The notes under the pieces are model-generated. The model did no database searches. It worked only from the letters and a program-made list of their open reading frames with translations, and was not told where the DNA came from. A stretch of 64,000 nucleotides of DNA, taken from assembly GCF_020080835.1 (NCBI RefSeq), contig NC_058158.1:21476430-21540429 (forward strand). The letters run 5' to 3'. A program made the position numbers and the translations under genes. The stretch is from Cotesia glomerata. Taxonomy: Eukaryota > Arthropoda > Insecta > Hymenoptera > Braconidae. Shown in pieces: positions 54,635 to 64,000 of the stretch (position 1 is the stretch's first letter; each line of letters starts with the position of its first letter).

Positions 54635-55730
54635 CTCGGGGCAGAAGAGATACTGCTACCGGGCGCGTCTCCCCGAGCGGATGGGAGAACGCTCGCTGTC
54701 CTTGGATGACACTGAGTCTCTTAGTTGACAAGGTACAGAGGGTAGGAGCTAAATAAAATACGCTCCCGTGGACAAAACTCCCCTTAATGGGTTGGTCACA
54801 CTAACTGACCTAGCAAGAAGAAGATCGTTCTCTGTTGTAACCCACTGGGAGTGTCCGGAACCTGTGTCGTAGTTTCCGACGACGCAGGCCACGGCTGATG
54901 TAAGCTTGCTCTGCCGAGGTGTAAGTTATAGCAGTAGATCAGGAGCCAGCCACCTCGGGCCTTGATCAGGGAGTACGCAGTGAGTGCTAGGGATCGGAAT
55001 CTTCACCGCTCCGAGCGAGTCTAGTCTGTCCCGGTATTCCGGGACTGGCTAAGTGTCGACTAGGCCTCAGGGAACTGGGGTAGGAGTACTATATCCGAGG
55101 GTACACTCGTTCCTAGTTATGACAACCCGCTCCAATCCGTATGATGCGCTGGTAAATCAAAAAAGTATGAGTAATTTACAGGAAACAAACAAGATTTTTC
55201 CGGGCGTATCTCCACCGCTTTAAGCATGATTATTCCTCAGAGTGCCCGTCTTGCCCAGGAGTCAATGAAGATGCAGAGTACGTCTTCTTTTAGTGCCCAA
55301 GTTTTTATCCACAGCGAGATGAGCTGAAGAATATCCTGAAGAGGAAAATCCAACCAGAGACAATAGTAGAAGCAATGCTGTCATCAGAGGCTGCCTGGAA
55401 CGCCACAAACACGTTTGTCACGGGAGTTTTCTCAGACCTGCGGTCCATAGAAAGAAGAAGAGCGAATGACGCCAATTAGGAGGAGAAAAGAATAACACCT
55501 TAGCCACCAGAAGAAAGAGCAGTAGCTAGATCCTCCCCTCACGAAGTAATGCCTGACGGCGGTTTCCATGAGGGATTAGGGGAAAGAGGAAAAGGGGTTT
55601 AGGGTTTAGTGGGTAAGGGCACTAGCGTCAAGTTTTAGTATGACACTGCGTCTAGTCGCCACATATCCAGGCCAAACAGCTATGCCTAGAATCCGTAAAA
55701 AGGATTCCCCCCCCCCTTAAAAACAAAAAA
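54635..55730 (+). mobile_element. R1-like LINE, copy 3, internally deleted
   Basis: 54635-55195 equals the 5' UTR and first codons of copy 2 (to about 41907). It then jumps straight to the ORF2 C-terminus and 3' UTR (from about 45867). About 4 kb is missing. It has an intact 5' end, intact 3' end and flanking AC tracts (54611-54635 and 55730-55745). Confidence 0.9.
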
Positions 55731-55890
55731 ACACACACACACACAGTAACCACATCGCGAGGGGAGCCAGGGTAGTTTCCTGTGACCTTATAATGTTGAG
55801 ATCTGATGAAAACTCGATATTTGCAAAACAGGATAATACCCATAACTTTTCGATTTTGAAAAATCTTTGGTTTTTTTTCGCGAGAAGTTG
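55731..55890 (+). repeat. (AC)n and tail of repeat family R after LINE copy 3
   Basis: GTAACCACATCGCGAGGGG through GCGAGAAGTTG matches the R tail after copy 2 and at 24713-24870. Confidence 0.8.
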
Positions 55891-56329
55891 AAAAATTATT
55901 TTACCAAAAATTTTTCTGGGTTTACCGGCAGCATCAATTGAGCACTAATGAGTAACTTTTTTCAATTTCACCAATACCGATTTTAAAGTCATTTTTCAGC
56001 TCTATGATTGTTTATGTCGTTATGTCAGCAGTAATCTATACTTAAAATCTAAAAAAATTTTTTTTTTTTTGAAAAATCTGTTTGCTTATACAGGCAGCAC
56101 TAATTGAGCACGAAATTATTAGCTGATGTGCCTCTCGCTCTAACTGTATCATAGCGCATTTGTGAATGGTACACTGCTAGCTTAATTAAAAGTTAGCAGT
56201 GTTCTCATTTTTAGTCCACCTATCACAGCACCAAATATCTGTTATCAGCACTAAATGAGCACTAAATTTTGATATATAAAACGAGTGATTCTGCCGACTT
56301 GACCTTTCTAGCTTAACAGACGTGCCTAT
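55891..56329. other. Spacer
   Basis: No gene. The phrases GCACTAATTGAGCACGAAATT and CACTAAATGAGCACTAAATT recur loosely. Confidence 0.4.
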
Positions 56330-56830
56330 TATTCCGCAGATATGCGCAGTCAGCCTTCTTCCCGAAGCTGACGAGAAAGAAGACGCTTTATTATTATTAT
56401 CTTTCGCTACAACGCCATTGAGTCTAACGCTTTGCTATCCCACTAAATTAATTCGCTTGTGTTATAAAATTCCGCTTTTTCGCTTAATTGATTATTAATC
56501 CGCTTTAGTAAATTGTTATTAATTATTCTTGAGTTTGTTACAGACAATTTGTGTTACTTGTGCAGTAATTCACCACTTTCTCAGTGCTGGCTGTGTGTTC
56601 AACCACGTATCAACCGGCTTTGTTTTATTACGTACGCTTTCATTAACTTATCCGCTTTTATTAAGAAAATCCGCTAACATATAAAATAAATATTAAGTGT
56701 ATATTGTGTAAATAAATTTCTAGTTCACATTGATAATAATATTTCCGCGTTGAAATTGAGATATCCAGACCAAAACCTGATCCTTAGTTTTCCTGCAATT
56801 GCGTCATTTTACACTTACTTATAGAGGTTT
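56330..56830 (-). repeat. Inverse partner of the repeat at 49890-50395
   Basis: Contains AGTCAGCCTTCTTCCCGAAG, TCCGCTTT words and ATTTCCGCGTTGAAATTGAG followed by CAGACCAAAACCTGATCC. Confidence 0.75.
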
Positions 56831-57062
56831 CTCACTTATCCAGGTTTCACCGTATATATAATTATATATGCTTATTACTATATATATAATTAACATATAT
56901 AAAAATTTTTTTTTAGAAAAAAATTTTTTTCTGGTAATCACAAAAAGTGTAAAATGATGTTTATAATTACGTTCAAATAATTCTGAAATACAAAATTTGT
57001 TACCTTTCCTATGAGACGTTTTGGTCTGCTCTGCTACTACTTGATCGTGAAATCATTATTTA

Positions 57063-58129
57063 TGTTATGTCCAAGGGCGTTTTTTTGAGCGGTAGCGTAA
57101 ACGGTGGAGGTTTGGACTAACAGTTTAAAGAATACGCAACGGAGGTTTTAATTCCGTTGTTTTAAATATTTTTGTGAGACGTTTTCGAAGTACGAATTTA
57201 CCACGCCTTCGTTTGAGACTGTACACGGATTTTAGTTAGGAGTAGATGTACTTACTACTTGCTGGATTATTTCTTAGGATCGGATCCGTGATTCCGGGGC
57301 TGATCGTAGTGCCTTTTCCTTGATTGGACCCTCTGTTGGTAATTGCAGCGAATGGATGTGGATGGATTTGGGCTGCTTATTCTAAGGGCTTCTTATTTTT
57401 ATGAAATGAATTTATTTAAAACAGATTTCACTTCTTTTTAAGATTTATTTTAATTAACACCAAAACTTTTACACTTTCACAAATTTTATTTAATCGAAAT
57501 TATTATAACGAATTTTATTTGAATTTGAGCTAACGTCCTCCAGTCCCCCGTAGGGTAAAGTGCGCAAATTTAGCTTTAAAAGATCTTAAGTTACTTATTA
57601 ACCGAACTCTCGCCTAAGTGCAGGGCAAATTAGAACTTTGAGAATCCGGTTCTCTAGGTTTTCTTATTGATCAAAATCTCGCCTAAGTGCAGGGCAAATT
57701 AAGACTTTGAGATTTTGACTCTCTAAATTTTATCTACTGACTGAGTTCTCGCCTAAGTGCAGGGCAAATTAGAACTTTGAGAATCCCGACTCGTAGATAT
57801 TAATAACTAATACGTGGCCTGCCGGTTGAACCGTGTCTGAACTCGTCTTAAGTGCAGCGCAAATTAAGATAAGGGACTTTTACAAGGCACGGGCCTGTCA
57901 AGTTAAACGCGGAAGTCGAATTAACTAACAAAGACGTGGATTTGGCTGTTGATCGCCTTTTTAAAAGCTCGCGGTGCTGAGATTGCAGAAGTCCCCGCTA
58001 GTCAACCAGCAGTCACGTAGCTTACATTTTATTGTGGCTTTCGCGCATGGAGAAGTCTTCCATCTGCGCGGGTGATTTAAATTAAGAAAAATGAGAAGAG
58101 AGAAAAAAAATTTGCGGGTGGACATAACA
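57063..58129. mobile_element. Solo LTR, 1067 bp
   Basis: Starts TGTTATGTCC and ends GGACATAACA, a 10-bp terminal inversion with TG...CA ends, flanked by TTTA on both sides (57059-57062 and 58130-58133). No partner LTR or internal region is in the window. The 4-bp duplication fits Gypsy-type integration. Confidence 0.78.
57600..57870. repeat. Tandem repeats inside the solo LTR
   Basis: Three near-identical units of 67-72 bases with TCTCGCCTAAGTGCAGGGCA (near 57607, 57674, 57746) and a weaker fourth near 57843. Each unit ends with a GAGAATCC-like inversion of its start. Confidence 0.85.
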
Positions 58130-58239
58130 TTTATTTCATTATTTAAATAAGTGTTATATTATAATGAGATTCGGTAAAATAAATAAATTATGAATTATGA
58201 CTATCCAAATATATTATATTGTCGATTTTTATATTATAC

Positions 58240-59045
58240 TAGCCGTCAACACTCGCTTTGCAGGGTTATTTTTAATAGAACAATTATTTGTTAATATTTA
58301 AATTTTTTATGATGTTTTAAAAGTTTCTAAAACAATCCGACATATTTTCAACCGATAAGAATATTGATACACATTTTGACGCTTTCTAATTTATTCGGAG
58401 TTACTCTAGATCATTCTAGAATTTTCTAAATCACTCTCATACAATCAGAATCTAAACGTAGATTTTAGAATTTTCCGACCATTCTAGAAATCTATAAGAC
58501 ATTCTGATTGGATTAAAATCTAAGCGTAGTTTTTAGAACTTCCCAGATCATTCCAGAAATTTCTGGATCATTTTAGAATTTTCTAGAACATTCTCATTTG
58601 ATAAGAATCGAAACGTAGATTTTAAAACTTCCCATATAATTATAGAACTTCCTAGATCATTCTAGAATTTTCTAGAACGTTCTCATTCGATCAGAGTCTA
58701 AACGTAGATTTAGAACTTCCTATATCATTCTACAACTTCCTGTATCATTATAGACTTTCCAAGATTATTCTAGACGTTTCTGAGTCATTCTAGAATTTTT
58801 AGAACATACTCATTCGATCAGACTCTAAAAGTAAATTTTTGATCTTACCAGATCTTTCTAGATCATTCTAGACATTTCTAGATCATTCGAAAATTTTCTA
58901 AAACAAACTCATTCGATTAGAATCCAAACGTAGATTTTATAATTTTCCAGATCATTCTAGAAATTTTTAGATCATTCTAGAAATTTCTAGAATATTCTCA
59001 TTCGATGAGAATTTAAACGAAGATTTTAGAACTTCCCAGATCATT
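58240..59045. repeat. TTCTAGA-type repeat array
   Basis: About 800 bases made of degenerate units with CTAGATCATTCTAGAAATTTC and CATTCGATCAGAATCTAAACG words, repeated six or more times. It starts after CTAGCCGTCAACACTCGC, which looks like an element terminus. Non-coding. Confidence 0.7.
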
Positions 59046-59166
59046 TTAGAAATGACCACCATAGTGCACAATGGGAACCTTGTACCTATTGCCACATACA
59101 AACACTATTTGTCTGTGGTGCGTAGTTTTTGCTGTAAAGTGAAATATCGGGGCACACACCTCCAAT

Positions 59167-59172
<6 letters not shown>

Positions 59173-59251
<79 letters not shown>
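59173..59251. repeat. (TA)n microsatellite
   Basis: About 40 TA units. The 84-residue frame that runs through it is an artefact. Confidence 0.95.
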
Positions 59252-59254
<3 letters not shown>

Positions 59255-61640
59255 CATGGTCTTTTCACCGGCACTGGCGTCGATAGGGCCGGAGAGCACC
59301 ACCTAAATTGGCTTACCTGGGTTTCGAAGTTAGTTGGGCGCCAGGAACTTACCGTTCTACGATTCGAAGTCGTTGTCGTTTGTCGTCGGGCGGCGGGTCG
59401 ATGACGAAGAGATTTAAAATTCGAATGAACCGCGAAACGTAAAATGCTTAACTCTAAGTAAGCTCGGGAAAAGAAAACAAAAAAAAACAGTAATCGCTGA
59501 ATGTCCAGTCAACAATTTATTTTTAACAATTGCCAAGAATTATTAATAATTATTGATAATAATTTAAATAACTTATAATTAATACTACGATGATGTAAGC
59601 AATTAATCGATCTTCAAAGTACTTAATCATAACCAAAAATTATATTCGAACCGTCAACGGCTCGTAAAAATCCCGAATTAATTTATAATTACTTAACGAT
59701 GAAATAAACAGTTAATTTTTCTCAAATTAATTAATAATAAAACAAAATAATAAACTCAATTCGGTCCGTCGGTGGATCGCAAATGCTTAAGAGCAATTTT
59801 ACTTCATAATACAATACTCTAAATAATTAATTTATCTCAAATGAAATAATAACTACTTATACGATGAAATAAACAATTAATTTGTCTCAAACTAATTGAT
59901 AATTCAATAAAAGCTTAAAGTCGGTCCGTCAATGGCTCGCAAATTCCCAAATTAATTTATAATTAATAATACAATGGAATAAACAATTAATTTTTCCAAA
60001 CTTTATTAATAATTAAACAAATAAATGAATATATTTAAATTCGGTCCATCAGTGGCTCGCAAATTCCCCAATTAATTTGCAATAGCAAATTAAACCGATG
60101 TAGCTTTAATTCGACGATGATTCGCAAAATAATAATTCAAATAATTCAAAAATTTAACAATTTGGCGGGCTCGCGGCGGATAACTAATTACGGTCGGTAA
60201 ATCGACTAAGCTTGCGGGTGATTGGAGCTCGAGATAAGTTTGGGCCCGCGCTCGGAGATGGCGCGTCGGTCGGGCTAGCTGTCTTACACAGCTCCAAATT
60301 TCTCGGGCGTTACGTTTAATAATAACAACAAAAAGAAATCAAATTCAATTGTCGGCATCCATCAATGTTCCAACCAATGATACCATTAACAATAGTAATA
60401 ATCATGTCACACAGTTAGTTCAATGACAGCGTCTCGAACAAAAAAAAATAACAAAAAAAAAATAAATAATAAGAAGCGAACGCTCGACTTTGAATCTACG
60501 GTTTAATGTACGAACACACACAAATACACCCCGATGATACCACGCCTCTGAGTGTCGTCACACACGTCTCGATAATCCGAAAAGGATTCAATAATTACTT
60601 TCGTAAAAAAAAATATTAATACAAAAAAAAATTACACCAAAAATCAAACTGGTGAAATTTACTAAAATTGATCGCGATATCACGGTGAGGACACCCTGGA
60701 GCTAAATTAGCGATCAGACTCACCCTGCGGCAGCAGTGAACCCCTCGGGTCGGTACTTGTCCAGGTAGCTGACTCTCAACGAAGTTGGCGGGATAGCAGG
60801 CGGAATAGCGTCGATGTCTCGGCGATGGCGTCTCCCACGTGCACGTAATGATACTAATTAATCGTCACTCGGCGATAATCCACACAGTGGCCGTGAACAA
60901 TCTCTTCGACAAGGTACAATCGTAAAATAATAATTAACAATGTGCAATATTTAACTCAGTAATGGTGGTTAATTGCGTTGTAAAATATTTTAATGCTTGT
61001 AGCGGAATTTGTGTGACTAACAGACACGGCGTCCAGATCAGAATCCATTTTATTATGGCTGCCTCCTCGGCAACATGTGTTCTCCAATTTTCCGTTAGTT
61101 CAAAAACCTCGCATCCAATCAGCTCACGGCTTCTTCTAGCCAGCCGTTGTATTACGGGATGCGTCCAGTACTCCGTTGCAATCGATGATTGGTCAATATG
61201 TCACTCGGTTCGGCTTACGGTATCCAGATGGTGCCTCGCTCGACTTAAGTTGCTCAAGCGACGTCGTCATTCGTCGGTTTCAAATTTTGCTTCGCTCTCG
61301 CCGTGGTCCTCCTCCAGATGTCACGCTGGTCGTTGATAGCTCTGTGTAAACTCGCGGGTTCGTCTGATCGCTTAAACTTAATTTCGCTCTCACTCTCACA
61401 TACTCTCTACAATAGTCACACTCATTCCTGCATACTTTTCAAATTCAGCGCGGTTTCGGGTTTAAGCCTTACCTCGAGCTTCACACTCTGATCAGGAGGC
61501 CGCTTGGGGCGACACAGTCGCGTCGAATCTCCGCATTCCTTCAGCTGAGCCAAAATAATTAATAATGATAAAGAAAATAGCATATTCGTTTTCTCTGTGG
61601 AAATATACATGGTAAAACCAATTTTTATGACAATCGGTTG
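59252..61640. other. Non-coding region with minisatellite, element-like
   Basis: Starts with a GC-rich block (CACCGGCACTGGCGTCGATAG, GGGCGCCAGGAAC) reminiscent of the left part of element X, then turns AT-rich, then GC-richer again. Frames at 60962-61336 and 61303-61491 show no domain or motif and are not called as genes. Confidence 0.4.
59645..60090. repeat. Minisatellite of about 110-160 bp units
   Basis: Four units with TCGGTCCGTCARTGGCTCGCAAA, near 59648, 59760, 59921 and 60040, each followed by AATTAATTTATAATTA and ATGAAATAAACAATTAATTT. Confidence 0.8.
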
Positions 61641-61751
61641 AACGGGGCGGAAGTCGATACTTTACAGCGCCGCCTGGTGGCGAGTTACATCAATGAACAT
61701 AATTTTCATAATGATCGGTAAAATAGTTTCTGATTTTATCGATGTCATATA

Positions 61752-62889
61752 TGGGTCATTCTCAGTTAAGACGTAAATTCGACGTCCACGGTGAAAAATC
61801 ATCTTTCTTAAAAAAATTAAAAAAAAATGTAATTATCTCTTAGAGCTCGTGCTCATGTAAGTAGTCACTCATATTAATTTCTTAATTTTATTTAATTTAG
61901 TCACAATTTCATCTCAAAGTCAGAAAACATCTCTCCCCTGGCTTGTCTCCGGGCTGAATCTGTTTATGTATTAGTAATTTAAAGTGCATAGAAATCGAAT
62001 ATATTATTTGAATTATATATTTCAAAAAAATAAATTGAATAAATTCTCGTAATCAAGCGAGTAAAATTGCATGATATTTTTTTTTCTTAAAAAAAATTAC
62101 GTTTAAGTTTGTCCCCTACATTTTGCGTCTCATCCCCTGGCATGTTTATTTTCCTGTAAAATCGGTATTTGTTTACTGACTCGCGGAAATTGAAGACTTT
62201 GAATAAACATCGATGAGTTTGTACTTTGTAATCAGCACCACTCGAACTAGGTGCGCAGTCATTTTGTTATTTATTTCATTACTGATACTCTGTGGATACA
62301 ATTGAGAACGAGTGAATGGAGTCCCTCCCCTGGTCAATTTTATTTTAAAAATATTTATCTAAAAATTTTAATTCATCTGTATATTTACTTCTTGTTGTGT
62401 ATAGATTCTAAGTTTTCTTGGTTAATCGCGTACAGTAAATACATTTGTCATTACTTCTTTTTTTGTTACTAAAAAGTATCTCCCCTGTTTATATCTCCCC
62501 TGTCTTGTAAAAGCCAGGGGAAAGACACGATTCCAGAGGAGATATGAAAATTTCAAACTAGAATTTTTTTACTGTTTTTTTTATTGTTTAAAGGTTGCAT
62601 ATTGTTATTTAATTTAACGTATAAATATATTCACAATATAGTTCATTGAAAAAACTCGATTATTATATTTTTTTTACATACTATTTATCAAGTCTCTCCC
62701 CTGGATTGCGTATCTCCCCTAGTTTTTTTAGAAAACAAGATAAAATTAATAAATTGACTGACCGCCTTGCAAACACGTTTAAAATGATTGTTTCAATCGA
62801 AACATTATAAAATTTAATTCAAATTTCAAATTTTTTGTCGTGCCGCGTTTTATCAATAAGCGATTTATGTCTTAACTGAGAATGACCCA
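61752..62889. mobile_element. 1138-bp TIR element with TCTCCCCTGG repeats
   Basis: Ends are TGGGTCATTCTCAGTTAAG inward on both sides (27-bp TIRs, 26 matches), flanked by TA (61750-61751 and 62890-62891). The interior has about nine TCTCCCCTGG-like words on either strand (for example 61932, 62327, 62478, 62492, 62693). No transposase frame is present, so it is non-autonomous. Confidence 0.85.
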
Positions 62890-62891
62890 TA

Positions 62892-63394
62892 TACAAACAT
62901 CCTCTTTTATATATATAGATGTATAGTTATATATAATTATATATGATTATATTTGGCCAATATATAAATATATATAAATATTTTTTCTCGGGTAATGTGG
63001 TATAATTTAATGGATGATGTTTTTTAAGGTTAAAAGCTAATTAGATTTTAGAATCGATATCGATACAATTGTTTAATATTAACATATATAATATCAATTT
63101 ATGATTGTTTAAAAATTGTTTACATTTGCATTTTTTGAAAATATCAAGCTTATACTTACTGTCAAATGGTATCCGTAGCTGCGATTGTATTTTGAATCGA
63201 ATCAAGTTTTTAAAAATTTTTATTAGTTACAATTTAATATTATTTGAAATAAATAACTTTAAAAACAACTATACATTCCATAAATATTAGAACTACTATA
63301 TTTTACAAATCGATGTAATACGTTATTTTTTTTTTTTTTTTTTTTTTTCATTTTTTTGAAACAAATTCGACATCGTATTATTTTTAAGCATACA
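62892..63394. other. Spacer / likely 3' flank of the partial gene
   Basis: AT-rich. A T21 run lies at about 63326-63348. Nothing else is recognised. Confidence 0.4.
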
Positions 63395-64000
63395 TTAATT
63401 AAAAAATTCATCATCATCAAATGGGTCGTTTTCTCTAACAAATATATTAATTGATTCAGACTTTTTAATGTCAAAAACTTCTTTCGTTTTATTATTCCCG
63501 TATTTCTGCTGCTTTGAAAAAGCCGAAGTAGATTCACCGGAAGTATCAAATAGATCCTCAGTTATTATCGATTTTAATGCGCTCGCATTTTCAGAATTTT
63601 TGGAGCTTCCATTAGAAAAAGTATCGTGAATACTGCTCTCATTAGGACGATTAATAGCAACAAAAGAATCCTTAACATCATAGCAATTTTCTGTAAGAGT
63701 AAAATTTGAATCAGGATTAAGATTTTTTTCTATAATTTCATCAGATCCTGTCATATCTATCGAATCATCATTAAATTCAGAAGGTTGTTCATATACTTTA
63801 TTTTTTTTTAATTTTTCACCTTTACTTTTTAAATCACTAATTTTATTTGCATCCAAAACATTAAGGTCAATATTGCTATCTCTATCAATAAAGAGGACCG
63901 ATGACCGAGTGTAGTCAATATTTTGAATAAAATCATCTTCAAATGGTGATTTCCTAGATTTAATTACATTTTTAGGAGGAGGTTTATATCTATTAGTTTT
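63395..64000 (-). CDS. Partial host-like protein, acidic C-terminus with DPF/FEDDF motifs
   Basis: The frame is open from the window edge to a TAA at 63395-63397 (about 201 codons seen), so its start lies outside. The sequence is hydrophilic, rich in Ser, Asn, Asp and Lys, and likely disordered. It has SPFEDDF near 63950 and ends NDPFDDDEFFN. Such DPF and acidic-Phe motifs are typical of proteins that bind clathrin adaptors, but here this is only a hint. No stop or frameshift is seen across 600 bases in an otherwise decayed region, which supports a real gene. It is not recognised by name. Confidence 0.6.
   Translation of the reverse strand, partial: KTNRYKPPPKNVIKSRKSPFEDDFIQNIDYTRSSVLFIDRDSNIDLNVLDANKISDLKSKGEKLKKNKVYEQPSEFNDDSIDMTGSDEIIEKNLNPDSNFTLTENCYDVKDSFVAINRPNESSIHDTFSNGSSKNSENASALKSIITEDLFDTSGESTSAFSKQQKYGNNKTKEVFDIKKSESINIFVRENDPFDDDEFFN

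Noticed and set aside
59052..59306. 84-residue frame with a Tyr-Ile repeat
   Set aside because: It runs through a pure (TA)n tract; no coding evidence either side.
60962..61336. 124-residue open frame
   Set aside because: No motif, composition shifts along it, and it lies in a non-coding repeat-like region.

Overview
This window is eukaryotic, AT-rich and dominated by transposable elements. No bacterial operon, CRISPR array or rRNA is visible. Intron-containing transposase genes, Ty3/Gypsy and R1-like retroelements, a Polinton/Maverick capsid gene set, arthropod-style TATA plus TCAGT promoters, and repeat families that I associate with parasitoid wasps all point to an insect, probably a hymenopteran. 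The insect call is firm. The wasp call is inference. The only plausible host gene is an acidic partial ORF running off the right edge on the minus strand (63395-64000).

Layout. 1-6850: a decayed non-LTR retrotransposon (gag pieces at 1740-2258 and 3290-3755, start of endonuclease at 3818-3938). It is interrupted by a foldback element, cut off by a fragment of an unclassified element called 'X' here, and followed by a DDE transposase fragment. 6925-12187: a 5.3-kb DNA transposon with about 594-bp inverted termini around a frameshifted, intron-containing hAT-like transposase gene that carries a MITE in one intron. 12262-22956: a young Ty3/Gypsy element on the minus strand. It has two 824-bp LTRs, PBS, PPT, gag, pol and an extra 3' ORF with zinc-binding motifs, yet it holds many nonsense codons. 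23000-25900: SINE-like and AC-containing repeats.

25961-40082 holds a Polinton-like virion gene set: packaging ATPase, PLA2-domain protein, hydrophobic core-like protein, adenain-like protease, penton-like and hexon-like capsid proteins, and accessory genes. It has no DNA polymerase B or integrase in view. A 7-kb block is inserted between the penton and major-capsid genes: element X, which contains an R1-like LINE sitting in an AC microsatellite and a TIR element, which in turn contains a foldback MITE. A second, more decayed copy of part of the same module lies on the minus strand at 49300-54400.

41335-46392 is a nearly full-length copy of the same R1-like LINE, and 54635-55730 is a copy with its middle deleted. 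All three LINE copies sit in (AC)n tracts. 47390-48660 is a striking degenerate array of CTCF-like and YY1/Pho-like motifs. From 55700 to the right edge lie a solo LTR, TTCTAGA-type repeats, a minisatellite-bearing region, a TA-flanked TIR element and the partial host gene.

How the parts relate: this is an insertion nest rather than a set of cooperating genes. Target-site duplications and duplicated copies let many insertion boundaries be placed to the base. All comparisons between copies were made by eye from the sequence.
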